Origin: Cellulomonas taurus
GTDB lineage: Bacteria > Actinomycetota > Actinomycetes > Actinomycetales > Cellulomonadaceae
DNA length: 64,000 nucleotides
Assembly (NCBI RefSeq): GCF_012931845.1
Contig: NZ_CP051884.1
Location: 2,542,001 to 2,606,000, forward strand
Reading direction: 5' to 3'
Notes under the pieces: model-generated
Seen by the model: only the letters and a program-made list of their open reading frames with translations
Told to the model about the DNA's origin: nothing
Databases searched by the model: none
Translations under genes and position numbers: made by a program
Shown here: piece by piece, positions 53,684-62,423 of the stretch
How the letters are laid out: every line of letters begins with the position of its first letter
How positions within the stretch are numbered: position 1 is the first letter of the stretch

Positions 53684-54499
53684 ATGCCGCACCGTCCACC
53701 GCTCGCCCCGTCCCCGCTGCTGCGCGCCCTGACCCCTGCGTTGCTCACCCTGGCCGAGGACCTGACCGGCACCATGTTCTGCGTCAAGGACACCGAGGGG
53801 CAGTACGTCCTGGTCAACGACGCCTTCGTCCGCCGCACCAACGAACGTTCCCGGCGCGGGGTGGTCGGGCGCACGGCGGTCCAGCTCTTCGACCCGCTGT
53901 TGGCGGCCCGGTACGACGCCCAGGACCGCACGGTGCTGACCGAGGGCCGGGAGCTGCGCCGCGAGCTGGAGCTGATCCGCCGCCCCGGTGGCACCCCCGG
54001 CTGGTACCTGACCTCCAAGAGCCCGGTCCGCGCGGAGGACGGGACCGTCCTCGGCCTGGTGTCGATCTCCCAGGCACTGCGCGGACAGGACGCCGACCCG
54101 GAGACCATCGCCTCGCTGCACCGGGTCGCCGACCTGGTCCGGGAGCGGATCGCCGCGCCGCCCAGCGTCGCCGACCTCGCCACCGCCGCCGGGTGCTCGG
54201 CCGCCACCCTGGACCGTCGGCTGCGCCGGGTGTTCGGCCTGTCCCCGCAGCAGTACGTGCTCCGGGCCAGGGTGGATCACGCGGCGGCGTTGCTCGGCGG
54301 GACCGATCTCCCGGTGGCCGAGATCGCCGGGGCGGTGGGCTTCTACGATCAGGCGTCCTTCACCCGCACCTTCGGCCGGCTCACCGGCGAGACCCCCGCC
54401 CAGTTCCGCCGTGCAGCCCGGGACGCCGATGCCGGTCAGCCGGCCACCGCCGGTCTCCCGTGGCCGACACCGCCGGCTCGGGACACGATGGGGACATGA
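53684..54499 (+). CDS. PAS-AraC family transcriptional regulator, candidate putA regulator
   Basis: The 271-residue protein has a PAS-like domain (residues about 20-125: FCVKDTEGQYVLVNDAFVRR, SKSPVRAEDGTVLGLVSIS). An AraC-type double helix-turn-helix follows (SVADLATAAGCSAATLDRRLRR, VAEIAGAVGFYDQASFTRTFGR). TACGCT ends 9 bases before the ATG. It is divergent from putA, 150 bases apart, the typical layout for a regulator and its target. The frame is open far upstream but that region is antisense to putA. Its stop overlaps the next gene. Confidence 0.88.
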   Translation: MPHRPPLAPSPLLRALTPALLTLAEDLTGTMFCVKDTEGQYVLVNDAFVRRTNERSRRGVVGRTAVQLFDPLLAARYDAQDRTVLTEGRELRRELELIRRPGGTPGWYLTSKSPVRAEDGTVLGLVSISQALRGQDADPETIASLHRVADLVRERIAAPPSVADLATAAGCSAATLDRRLRRVFGLSPQQYVLRARVDHAAALLGGTDLPVAEIAGAVGFYDQASFTRTFGRLTGETPAQFRRAARDADAGQPATAGLPWPTPPARDTMGT

Positions 54500-55275
54500 C
54501 CGCAGCGAACATTCCCACCATCCAGCTGCCCGGCGGTGCGATGCCCCTGCTCGGGCTCGGCACCTGGCAGTCCGAGGGCGATGACGCCGAACGCGCCGTC
54601 ATCACCGCCCTGGAACTCGGCTACACCCACATCGACACCGCGACCGGCTACGGCAACCAGGCGCAGGTCGGCCGGGCGCTGGCAGCCGTCGACATCGACC
54701 GGGACCACGTCTTCGTCACCACCAAGCTCCCGCCGGACCACGCGGGCCGCGAGCGCCAGACCCTCACCGAGTCGCTGGCCGAGCTGGGCACCGACCACCT
54801 GGACCTGTGGCTGATCCACTGGCCGCCGAACAAGCAGGCGACCCCGGAGACCTGGCAGCAGTTCATCGCCGCCCGGGACGAGGGCCTGGTCCGCAGCATC
54901 GGTGTCTCGAACTACTCCATCGCGCAGATCGACGAACTGATCGCCGCCACGGGTGAGGCGCCGGCGGTCAACCAGATCCCGTGGAGCCCGACCGACTGGG
55001 ACGCCGACCTGGTCGCCGCGCACCACGAGCGCGGGGTGGCGATCGAGGGATACAGCCCGTTCAAGCGCACCGACATGTCGGCGCCGGTGCTGACCGAGAT
55101 CGCCGAGGCGCACGGGGTCAGCCCGCAGCAGGTCGTCCTGCGCTGGCACATCGACCACGGCATCGTGGTGATCCCCAAGTCGGTCCACCGGGAGCGGATC
55201 GAGTCCAACCTGGACGTGCTCGGCTTCCAGCTCTCCGCCGACGAGCTCGCCCGGATCGACGCCCTCGGCGCGTGA
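54496..55275 (+). CDS. Aldo/keto reductase
   Basis: The 259-residue protein has the family motifs GLGTWQSEGDDAERAV, HIDTATGYGNQ (catalytic Asp and Tyr), TTKLPP (Lys), LIHWPP (His), SIGVSNYS and VVIPKSVHRERIESNLDVL. These enzymes reduce aldehydes or ketones with NADPH. Its ATG overlaps the AraC gene stop and its stop overlaps the next GTG. The substrate is unknown. Confidence 0.92.
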   Translation: MTAANIPTIQLPGGAMPLLGLGTWQSEGDDAERAVITALELGYTHIDTATGYGNQAQVGRALAAVDIDRDHVFVTTKLPPDHAGRERQTLTESLAELGTDHLDLWLIHWPPNKQATPETWQQFIAARDEGLVRSIGVSNYSIAQIDELIAATGEAPAVNQIPWSPTDWDADLVAAHHERGVAIEGYSPFKRTDMSAPVLTEIAEAHGVSPQQVVLRWHIDHGIVVIPKSVHRERIESNLDVLGFQLSADELARIDALGA

Positions 55276-56288
55276 CCTCGCCGTCGGCACCGGACCCGGT
55301 GGGAAGCGAGGGAACTCGCCCGCCGGGTCCGGAGCCCGCGAGCCCGGCGGGCGAGTTCCCTCGCCGCGCGCGACGACTCGGCCGCCGCCACCGACGCCGC
55401 ACCCGACTGGTCGCCGCCGCTGCCGCGCTGCTGCTGGTCGCCAGTGCCGCCGTCGGCGCCGGGTGGGCCCTCACCCGCGCAGCCGGCCCGGCGCCCATCG
55501 ACGCCGACGCCCTCGCCCTGTCCGCCACACTGACGGCCGCCGAGCAGGACTTCCTCGCGGACCGGACCAGGGCCGCCGACCTGGACGCCGCACGTCGGGG
55601 ACTGGAACGCCAGGCCGAGCGAACCGCCGCGGCAGCAGCCGCAGCAGCCGAGGCCGAGGCCGCCGCACACGCTGAGGCCCTCGCCGCCGCCCAGGCGGCC
55701 GACGCCCAGGCAGCCGCGGACGCCGCAGCGCGGGAGCAGGAGAACGCCCGCGCCTCGGCCGCACCGCCCGGTGCCCCGACCCACCCCCGGATCGCCGGCT
55801 GGGTCGACGGCCGCCCGGTCGACTCGGCCGGGAACGTCCTCTGGGTCACCTCCGTGCCCACCGCCGACGGCGACGGTTCCAACGGCCACATGCCCGCCGC
55901 CGCGATGTGCGCGATCGGCTGGGGCACCGACCAGCTCGGCTTCACCCAGTACCTGCGCTGCGACGCCGCCGACGCCCTCACCGCGCTGAACGACGCCTAC
56001 CGCGCCGCCTTCGGTGCCTCCCTCGACCTCGACCTGACCTACCGGTCGTACGCCGACCAGGTCGCGATGAAGGCCGCCCTCGGCGGACTGGCCGCCACGC
56101 CGGGCACCTCCAGCCACGGGCTCGGTCTGGCCCTCGACGTCCAGGAGTGGCCCGAGACCTACGGTTTCGGCACCGAGCGCTACCAGTGGCTGGTCACCCA
56201 CGGGCCGACCTACGGCTGGTACGCGCCGGAGCGGGTGCGGGAGGGGCAGCCGTTCGCGGAGTACTGGCACTTCGAGTACGGCGGCTGA
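55272..56288 (+). CDS. Membrane-anchored D-alanyl-D-alanine carboxypeptidase-like (VanY/M15) protein
   Basis: The 338-residue protein starts at a GTG overlapping the previous stop. It has a basic N-terminus, one membrane segment (TRLVAAAAALLLVASAAVGAGWAL), and an Ala/Glu-rich helical region (residues about 85-160). The C-terminal M15 domain shows DLTYRSYADQVAMK, SSHGLGLALDVQEW (zinc His and Asp) and EYWHFEYGG (zinc His). The zinc-site residues are intact. It probably trims peptidoglycan stem peptides. Confidence 0.88.
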   Translation: MTSPSAPDPVGSEGTRPPGPEPASPAGEFPRRARRLGRRHRRRTRLVAAAAALLLVASAAVGAGWALTRAAGPAPIDADALALSATLTAAEQDFLADRTRAADLDAARRGLERQAERTAAAAAAAAEAEAAAHAEALAAAQAADAQAAADAAAREQENARASAAPPGAPTHPRIAGWVDGRPVDSAGNVLWVTSVPTADGDGSNGHMPAAAMCAIGWGTDQLGFTQYLRCDAADALTALNDAYRAAFGASLDLDLTYRSYADQVAMKAALGGLAATPGTSSHGLGLALDVQEWPETYGFGTERYQWLVTHGPTYGWYAPERVREGQPFAEYWHFEYGG

Positions 56289-56412
56289 CCGGGACGCCAC
56301 GCTGTGGCCGCGCCCCCGCTGTGGCACAGTGACCGCATCCGGTGGCCACCCGCCACAGGCGGCGCGACGAGGCACCGCCCGGGGGCCGCCAGCTGCCCAG
56401 GAGGCACCGCAG

Positions 56413-57708
56413 ATGAGCCCCGTGTCCGTCCCCGATCCGCACACCCCCGCGGCTCCGGCACCGACCCGCACCTCCCCGTTGGACACCGCCCAGGACCAGT
56501 TGAGCTCGGCGGTCCGGCTGCTCGGCTACGACGAGGGGTTGCACGCCATGCTGGCCACCCCGCGCCGGGAGCTGCATGTGGCGGTGCCGTTGCGCCGGGA
56601 CGACGGGAGGATCGAGGTGCTGTCCGGGTACCGGGTGCAGCACAACATCTCCCGGGGGCCGGGCAAGGGTGGTCTGCGGTACGCCCCCGGGGTGGACATC
56701 GACGAGGTGCGCGCCCTGGCGATGTGGATGACCTGGAAGTGCGCGGTGGTCGATCTGCCCTACGGCGGCGCCAAGGGTGGCGTGGCCATCGACCCGCGCG
56801 GCTACTCGACCGCGGAGCTGGAGCGGGTGACCCGGCGGTACACCTCGGAGCTGATGCCGGTGATCGGCCCGGAGCGGGACATCATGGCCCCGGACATCGG
56901 GACCACCGAGCAGACGATGAGCTGGGTGATGGACACCTACTCGGTCAACACCGGCTTCACCACGCCGGGGGTGGTCACCGGCAAGCCGTTGGCGGTGGGC
57001 GGTTCGCTGGGCCGGGCCACGGCGACCTCGCGCGGGGTGGTGCATGCGGCCGAGGCGGCGCTGGCCGATGCCGGGACCGGGCTGCCGGAGGTGACGTGCG
57101 CGGTGCAGGGCTACGGCAAGGTCGGGTCGCACGCGGCGCGGTTCCTGGCGGACGGCGGTGCCCGGGTGGTGGCGGTCAGCGACGAGAACGGCGGGGTGTA
57201 CGCCGCCGACGGCCTGGACCTGGCGGCCCTGCAGCGGCACGTGGCCGAGACCGGGTCGGTGGTCGGTTTCCCGCAGGCGGAACCGATCGACAACGACGCG
57301 CTGTTGGCCCTCGACGTGGACGTGCTGGTCCCGGCGGCGGTGGAGAACGTGCTGGACGCCGAGTCGGCGGCCCGGGTGAAGGCGCGCTGGGTGGTCGAGG
57401 GCGCGAACGGACCGACCACCTCCGAGGGCGACCGGGTGCTGGCCGAGCGCGGGATCACCGTGGTGCCGGACATCCTGGCCAATGCCGGTGGCGTGGTGGT
57501 GTCCTACTTCGAGTGGGTGCAGGCGAACCAGGCCTACTGGTGGACCGAGGCGGAGATCGCGGAGAAGCTGGCGCACCGGATGCGGACCGCGTACCAGGCG
57601 GTGGCGACCAGGGCTCGGGCGGACGGGATCACCCTGCGGGATGCGGCGCTGGTGATCGGGGTGTCCCGGGTGGCCGAGGCGCACCAGCTGCGGGGGCTGT
57701 ATCCCTGA
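56413..57708 (+). CDS. Glutamate dehydrogenase (Glu/Leu/Phe/Val family)
   Basis: The 431-residue protein starts at an ATG after AGGAGG. It has RVQHNISRGPGKGGLRY, MTWKCAVVDLPYGGAKGG, APDIGTTEQTMSWVMDTYS, the Rossmann motif VQGYGKVGSHAARFL, and WVVEGANGPTT. The family interconverts glutamate and 2-oxoglutarate with ammonia. The acidic Asp in AVSDENGG suggests NAD preference (inference). PutA, which makes glutamate, lies 3 kb away. Confidence 0.92.
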   Translation: MSPVSVPDPHTPAAPAPTRTSPLDTAQDQLSSAVRLLGYDEGLHAMLATPRRELHVAVPLRRDDGRIEVLSGYRVQHNISRGPGKGGLRYAPGVDIDEVRALAMWMTWKCAVVDLPYGGAKGGVAIDPRGYSTAELERVTRRYTSELMPVIGPERDIMAPDIGTTEQTMSWVMDTYSVNTGFTTPGVVTGKPLAVGGSLGRATATSRGVVHAAEAALADAGTGLPEVTCAVQGYGKVGSHAARFLADGGARVVAVSDENGGVYAADGLDLAALQRHVAETGSVVGFPQAEPIDNDALLALDVDVLVPAAVENVLDAESAARVKARWVVEGANGPTTSEGDRVLAERGITVVPDILANAGGVVVSYFEWVQANQAYWWTEAEIAEKLAHRMRTAYQAVATRARADGITLRDAALVIGVSRVAEAHQLRGLYP

Positions 57709-57738
57709 TCGGGCCGGGGTGGGAAGCAGCGACGGGCG

Positions 57739-57782
57739 GGGGACGTTGCGACCTGATGTGACCGATCAGCGCAACGTTCCCC
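57739..57782 (+). other. Inverted repeat flanking the luciferase-like gene start
   Basis: GGGGACGTTGCG (57739-57750) pairs with CGCAACGTTCCCC (57770-57782) with one bulge and a 19-base loop. The loop contains the chosen GTG start. Confidence 0.45.
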
Positions 57783-58780
57783 TGTCCGTCCTCGATCTGT
57801 CCGGTGTCGGCACCGGACGGACCACCGCCGATGCCCTCGCCGACTCGACCCGTCTGGCGCAGGCGGCCGACCGGTTGGGCTTCCACCGGTTCTGGGTCGC
57901 CGAGCACCACTCGATGCCGGCCGTGGCCTCCACCTCGCCCGCCGTGCTGATCGCCCATCTGGGCGCGCACACCGAGCGGATCCGGCTCGGGTCCGGTGGT
58001 GTGATGCTGCCGAACCACCCGTCGCTGGTGATCGCCGAGCAGTTCGCGATGCTGGAGGCACTGCACCCGGGGCGGATCGACCTGGGGATCGGCCGGGCAC
58101 CCGGCGCCGACCAGATGACGGCCTCCGCCCTGCGCCGCACCGGTGAGGAGGACTTCCCGGCCGAGCTGGTCGACGTGCTCGCGCTGCTGGGTCAGCCCGC
58201 CGCCGGGCTGGCGCCGAGCCCCGCCGCGACCCGATTGATCGCCACCCCGTCGGCCAGCGGCACGCCGCAGGTCTGGCTGCTCGGGTCCAGCCTCTACAGC
58301 GCGCAGCTCGCCGCCCGGCTCGGCCTGGCGTTCAGCTACGCGCACCACTTCAACACCGGCCTGACCGAGCAGGCGGCGGCCGCGTACCGCAGTGGCTTCC
58401 AGCCGTCCGCCGTGCTGGACCGGCCCCGGTTCATGGTGTCGTCCTCGGTGATCGTCGCCGACTCCGAGGAGCGCGCCGCCTGGCTGTCGGGTCCGAGCCG
58501 GGTGATGATGCTGCGGCTGCGCACCCGGGGTCCGTTGGCCCCGGTGGTCACCCCCGAGGAGGCCGAACAGCTGCTGGACACGCTGGAGGCCGACCCGGAC
58601 GGTCGGGCGATCATGGCCCAGATCCCGGGCACCCAGATCACCACCACCGCCGGACCCGCCGTGGCGGCGCTGCGCGAGCTGGTGGACCGGGTGGACGCCG
58701 ACGAGCTGATGCTGACCGCGACCACCTATGACGTCGCGGACCGGATCACCACCCTGGAGCAGATCGCCGAACGCTGGTGA
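57758..58780 (+). CDS. Luciferase-like (LLM class) flavin-dependent monooxygenase
   Basis: The 340-residue protein opens with VPLSVLDLSGVGTGRTTADAL. It continues with FHRFWVAEHHSMPAVASTSPAVLIAHLGAHTERIRLGSGGVML, IDLGIGRAPG and VWLLGSSLYSAQLAARLGLAFSYAHHF, the bacterial-luciferase-type group related to YhbW. The start is uncertain: neither the GTG at 57758 nor that at 57719 has a good ribosome site, and 57758 was chosen because the product starts closer to family members. Substrate unknown. Confidence 0.87.
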   Translation: MTDQRNVPLSVLDLSGVGTGRTTADALADSTRLAQAADRLGFHRFWVAEHHSMPAVASTSPAVLIAHLGAHTERIRLGSGGVMLPNHPSLVIAEQFAMLEALHPGRIDLGIGRAPGADQMTASALRRTGEEDFPAELVDVLALLGQPAAGLAPSPAATRLIATPSASGTPQVWLLGSSLYSAQLAARLGLAFSYAHHFNTGLTEQAAAAYRSGFQPSAVLDRPRFMVSSSVIVADSEERAAWLSGPSRVMMLRLRTRGPLAPVVTPEEAEQLLDTLEADPDGRAIMAQIPGTQITTTAGPAVAALRELVDRVDADELMLTATTYDVADRITTLEQIAERW

Positions 58781-58809
58781 GCACCCGCCGCCGATGACAT
58801 CATCGGCGG

Positions 58810-59160
58810 ATGGACGAGGTGGTCGGTCGCAGCTGGATGGTCGCGGATCTGTCCGGGGCGGTGGTCGGCGACCGGCCGCCGGTGCTGCACTTCGAGCAGG
58901 ACGGCCAGGTCTACGGCACCGGCGGGGTGAACCGGGTGCGCGGCACCTGGACGCTGACCGACGGCCACCTCACCTTCGGGCCGATCGTCGCGACCCTGAT
59001 GGCCGGTCCGCCGGAGCGGATGGCGGTGGAGCGGGCGATCCTGGGCCTGCTCACCGCCCCGCTGACCGTCACGGTGGCCGAGGACGAGCTGCTGCTGTCC
59101 GCGCAGGACGGGCGCACCGCCCGGCTGGTCCCGGCGCCGCCGGAGTCCGAGCTGCTGTAG
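58810..59160 (+). CDS. META domain (HslJ-like) protein
   Basis: The 116-residue protein has the META/HslJ layout: a short GRSWMVADLSG opening, LHFEQDGQVYGTGGVNRVRGTWTLTDGHLTFG, an ERMAVERAILGLL helix, and two closing strands (LTVTVAEDELLLSAQDGRTARLV). It has no signal peptide, so it is cytoplasmic, which is less common in this family. A ccgatga/tcatcgg inverted repeat lies just before the ATG; no ribosome site is seen. Confidence 0.8.
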   Translation: MDEVVGRSWMVADLSGAVVGDRPPVLHFEQDGQVYGTGGVNRVRGTWTLTDGHLTFGPIVATLMAGPPERMAVERAILGLLTAPLTVTVAEDELLLSAQDGRTARLVPAPPESELL

Positions 59161-59179
59161 CCGGGCTCCGGCGGGACGT

Positions 59180-59929
59180 TCAGGCGCGCGGCTGGCGCTC
59201 GGCCCACTCCGCGAGGTCGACCTTGGGGCCGGTGTAGAACGGGGTCTCCTCGCGCACGTGCAGCCGGGCGCCGGTGGCCCGCAGGTCACGCATCAGGTCG
59301 ACGATCCGGTGCAGTTCGTCGGCCTCGAAGCCGAGGATCCACTCGTAGTCGCCCAGGGCGAAGGACGACAGGGTGTTCGCCCGGACGTCCGCGTAGTCCT
59401 TGGCGGCATGCCCGTGCTCACGCAGCAGCTCGCGGCGCTCGGCCTCGGGCAGCACGTACCACTCGTAGGACCGCACGAAGGGGTACACGCACAGGTAGGC
59501 GCGGGGGTCCTCACCGGCGAGGAACGCCGGCACGTGGCCCCGGTTGAACTCGGCCGGACGGTGCATCGCCGCCACCGACCACACCGGGAGCAGGTGGGCG
59601 CCCAGGGCGCTGGCGCGCAGCCGGTGGAACGCCTCCTGCACCGACTCGATGCTCGGGCCGTGCCACCACACCATCAGGTCGGCGTCCGCCCGCAGCCCGG
59701 CGACGTCGTACCAGCCGCGCACCACCAGGTCCTCCGGCCGGTCGTCGCCGGTCAGCGCGTCCAGCACCTCGACCACCGCCTGCTTGCGGGCGGTCTCGTC
59801 GGCGGGCAGCGGGCTGGCGACCTCGAACACTGCGAACATCGCGTACCGGAGGGCGCCGTTGATCTGCTCGGCCATCTCCGGGCTGTGTCCGCCGGGCTCG
59901 TGGGTGCCGTGCTCGTGGGTGGTGCTCAT
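59180..59929 (-). CDS. hemQ: Coproheme decarboxylase HemQ
   Basis: HemQ (ChdC) converts coproheme to haem b, the last step of the coproporphyrin-dependent route of Gram-positive bacteria. The 249-residue protein has a His-rich N-terminus, NGALRYAMFAVFEV, GWYDVAGLRADADLMVWWHG, and YLCVYPFVRSYEWYVLP, whose first Tyr after CV is the likely catalytic residue. FALGDYEWILGFEADEL and RLHVREETPFYTG follow. Its ATG overlaps the hemH stop (ATGA). Confidence 0.93.
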   Translation of the reverse strand: MSTTHEHGTHEPGGHSPEMAEQINGALRYAMFAVFEVASPLPADETARKQAVVEVLDALTGDDRPEDLVVRGWYDVAGLRADADLMVWWHGPSIESVQEAFHRLRASALGAHLLPVWSVAAMHRPAEFNRGHVPAFLAGEDPRAYLCVYPFVRSYEWYVLPEAERRELLREHGHAAKDYADVRANTLSSFALGDYEWILGFEADELHRIVDLMRDLRATGARLHVREETPFYTGPKVDLAEWAERQPRA

Positions 59930-61149
59930 CGGGTGGTCGTCTCCTGAGTGTCGTCGCGGCCCGCGTCGTCGCGGCCCACCTGATCCGATCCGGCGGTCGC
60001 CGGGATGCCGGTGTCCTGTCCTGCGCGCTGGAAGCAGCAGCCGGCCGCGCACCGGTCCGGCCACGGTCCGAGGTCGCCCACCGTGACCGGCTCGACGTCC
60101 TCGCCGCGCTCCCGGGCCGCGCGCTCGACGATCATGTCGACCAGCCCGGAGACGAAGGGCGTCCGGGTGGAGGCCGACCCCGCCCGCACCGCCGTGATGC
60201 CGAGATCCCGCGCGGTGGCCATCGCCTCGGTGTCCAGGTCGAAGGCGACCTCCATGTGGTCGGAGACGAAGCCGATCGGCGACATCACCACCGACCGCAC
60301 CCCGGCACCGGCGCGCTCGGTCAGCACGTCGTTGATGTCCGGCTCCAGCCACGGCTGCTGCGGCGGGCCGGACCGGGAGCAGAAGGCCAGGGTGTGCTCC
60401 GGCGCGACCCCGAAGCGCTCGGCGACCAGGGCGGCGACCTCGCGGGCGACCTCCTGGTGCTGGGTGACGTAGGACGGTCGGCGGGCACCGGACCCGGCCT
60501 CCATCGCCAGCGGGATGGAGTGGGTGACGAACAGCAGCGGCGCCTCGGACAGCAGGGCGGTCACCGGAGTGCCGGTCTGCTCGGCGAGCGCGACGTACGC
60601 CTCAATCACCGCATCCGCATTGGCCCGCACGAAGCCCGGGTTGTTGAAGTAGTGCCGCAGCTTGTCGACCCGCACGCCCGCGGTCCCCTGGTCGCCGGTG
60701 GGGTCGGTGTCGGCGGCGCCGAGCTCCCGCAGCGATGCCGCCAGGTGCTCGCGGTACTGGCGGCAGCCGGAGAACGACCCGTAGGCGCTGGTCACCACCG
60801 CGAGCACCCGCTGGTGACCGGCATCGCGCAGCGACTGGAGGGCGGCGTCGGTGAACGGCTCCCAGTTCCGGTTGCCCCAGAAGATCGGCACGTCCAGCTC
60901 GCGCTCGTCCAGCTCGTCGCGCAGCGCGGCGATCAGGGCACGGTTCTGGTCGTTGATCGGGCTCCTGCCACCGAACAGCGCGTAGTGCTGGCTGACCTCG
61001 ATCAGGCGTTCCTCGGGGATGCCCTTGCCGCGGGTCACGTTCCGCATGAACGGGAGCACGTCCTCCGGCTTCTCGGGGCCGCCGAAGGACAACAGGAGCA
61101 CAGCGTCGTACGGGGCGAGCGACGACGTCGTCGTGGGGGCTGAAGTCAC
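59926..61149 (-). CDS. hemH: Coproporphyrin III ferrochelatase
   Basis: The enzyme inserts iron before HemQ acts. I use the GTG at 61149 (407 residues), with CATGAT 7 bases upstream; in-frame ATGs at 61158 and 61161 are alternatives. Motifs are LLLSFGGPEKPEDVLPFMRNV, FVTHSIPLAME with the metal-binding His, CSRSGPPQQPWLEPDI, and VMSPIGFVSDHMEVAFDLD. The C-terminal DRCAAGCC cluster with an internal Cys is consistent with the [2Fe-2S] site of actinobacterial enzymes. The last 25 residues are a polar tail. Confidence 0.93.
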   Translation of the reverse strand: MTSAPTTTSSLAPYDAVLLLSFGGPEKPEDVLPFMRNVTRGKGIPEERLIEVSQHYALFGGRSPINDQNRALIAALRDELDERELDVPIFWGNRNWEPFTDAALQSLRDAGHQRVLAVVTSAYGSFSGCRQYREHLAASLRELGAADTDPTGDQGTAGVRVDKLRHYFNNPGFVRANADAVIEAYVALAEQTGTPVTALLSEAPLLFVTHSIPLAMEAGSGARRPSYVTQHQEVAREVAALVAERFGVAPEHTLAFCSRSGPPQQPWLEPDINDVLTERAGAGVRSVVMSPIGFVSDHMEVAFDLDTEAMATARDLGITAVRAGSASTRTPFVSGLVDMIVERAARERGEDVEPVTVGDLGPWPDRCAAGCCFQRAGQDTGIPATAGSDQVGRDDAGRDDTQETTTR

Positions 61150-61229
61150 GTCCAGCATCATGACATCGCGAACTGACCGAGGATTTCCGAGGACCGGTTC
61201 CGCGGCCGTGATCTTGTCCTGACGGGGTG

Positions 61230-61751
61230 TCAGCTACTCGGGACCGCCGGGGCGGGTTCCGGCATGACAGCCAGCTGACCAGCGATGTCGCCCGCCCACG
61301 CGGCGACGGCGACGAAGTCCCGGTGGTCGCCCTCCTTGGCCCGTGCCCCCGCGATCAGGGCACGCTCGGCGAAGGCGAGCTCGCTGCGCTGCAACCGCCC
61401 GGCGAAGGACCGGTGGCCCAGCGCGCCGATCCGCTCGCGCAGCGCCAACAGCTCGTGCGGCGAGTTCGCGGAGGCGGCCGGCTGGGTGGCCAGACCCGAG
61501 GAGAACAGCCACACCGGTCGGGCGCGCAGCTCGTCCTGCCAGCGCTTGGCGAAATCGCGGGCGGCGGGCAGCCAGTGGGCCGTGTACACGGCGGACCCGA
61601 GCACCACCACGTCCACGTCGTCCAGGCTCTCGACGTCCTCGGGCGCACATTCCCGCACCAGATGACCGGCATCGGCCAGCACGCGACCGACCGCGGAGCC
61701 GATCTCGGCGGTGGCGCCATGGCGCGAGGCCACGGTGACCAAGACTCGCAT
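61230..61751 (-). CDS. Flavodoxin-domain protein (HemG-like)
   Basis: The 173-residue protein starts at an ATG behind AGAGGGGG. It has the FMN phosphate loop TVASRHGATAEIG, VVVLGSAVYTAHWLPAARDF and VWLFSSGLATQP, as in flavodoxin-like oxidoreductases annotated as menaquinone-dependent protoporphyrinogen oxidase HemG. Its place beside hemH-hemQ makes a role in haem synthesis attractive but unproven. Confidence 0.82.
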   Translation of the reverse strand: MRVLVTVASRHGATAEIGSAVGRVLADAGHLVRECAPEDVESLDDVDVVVLGSAVYTAHWLPAARDFAKRWQDELRARPVWLFSSGLATQPAASANSPHELLALRERIGALGHRSFAGRLQRSELAFAERALIAGARAKEGDHRDFVAVAAWAGDIAGQLAVMPEPAPAVPSS

Positions 61752-61892
61752 GGGGTCCCCCTCTACGGCTGATCCGGGGCGAGGTACGCACCGGTTCCGA
61801 CCATCGTGCGTGCCGCGGTCCGCCGGGTCGTGGGCCGGAGGTCCCCACTTGCCGCGAATCACCGTGGCGCCGGTCACGATCGGCGCCGCAGG

Positions 61893-62360
61893 TCAGTCCG
61901 CCCGGCGCAGCTCCGGGATCGACGGCTGCGCGTGCCGGAGCCGACCGGTCACCTCCTGCAGCGTCCGCAGACCGGCGTCGTCCAGGGCACCACCGACGTA
62001 GTGGGCGATCGCCTCGACATGCCGCCGACCGACCTCGCGCTGCAGAGCGGCACCCTCCTCGGTCAGGGTGACCAGCACACCGCGTCCGTCCTCCGGCGCC
62101 CGGTCCCGGCGCACCCACCCGGCCGCCGCGAGCCGTTCCACCATCCGGCTCAGGCTCGGCTGGCTGAGCAGACTGGACTCGGCGAGCTCGCGCAGCCGCA
62201 GCCGCTGGTCGGCGGCACCCGAGAGCGTGAACAGGACGTCGTACTCCCGCATCGTGATCCGGTCCCAGATCGGGTCGCGCTGCAATCGGCGCATGATCGC
62301 GACCTGGGCGCGGAACAGCTCCTCCCACGCCGCTGCCGCCAGCCGCTTGTCGCCGGTCAT
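61893..62360 (-). CDS. MarR-family transcriptional regulator
   Basis: The 155-residue protein starts at an ATG 6 bases after GAGGGA; the frame extends further up but without a better site. It shows the winged-helix pattern of MarR: LFRAQVAIMRRL, MREYDVLFTLS, RLRELAESSLLSQPSLSRMVERLAAAGWVRRDRAPEDGR and VLVTLTEEG. The ligand is unknown. It is upstream of the flavodoxin gene, 141 bases apart, and divergent from the NYN gene. Confidence 0.9.
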   Translation of the reverse strand: MTGDKRLAAAAWEELFRAQVAIMRRLQRDPIWDRITMREYDVLFTLSGAADQRLRLRELAESSLLSQPSLSRMVERLAAAGWVRRDRAPEDGRGVLVTLTEEGAALQREVGRRHVEAIAHYVGGALDDAGLRTLQEVTGRLRHAQPSIPELRRAD

Positions 62361-62410
62361 CGCCGCTCCCTCACCTGAGTCCACGAGCGCCATCATCGCC
62401 GAGGCGGCCG

Positions 62411-62416
62411 TACGCT
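62411..62416 (+). promoter_or_regulatory. -10 element (TACGCT) of the leaderless NYN gene
   Basis: TACGCT is followed by 7 bases and the ATG at 62424. Confidence 0.5.
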
Positions 62417-62423
62417 GGGCCGC

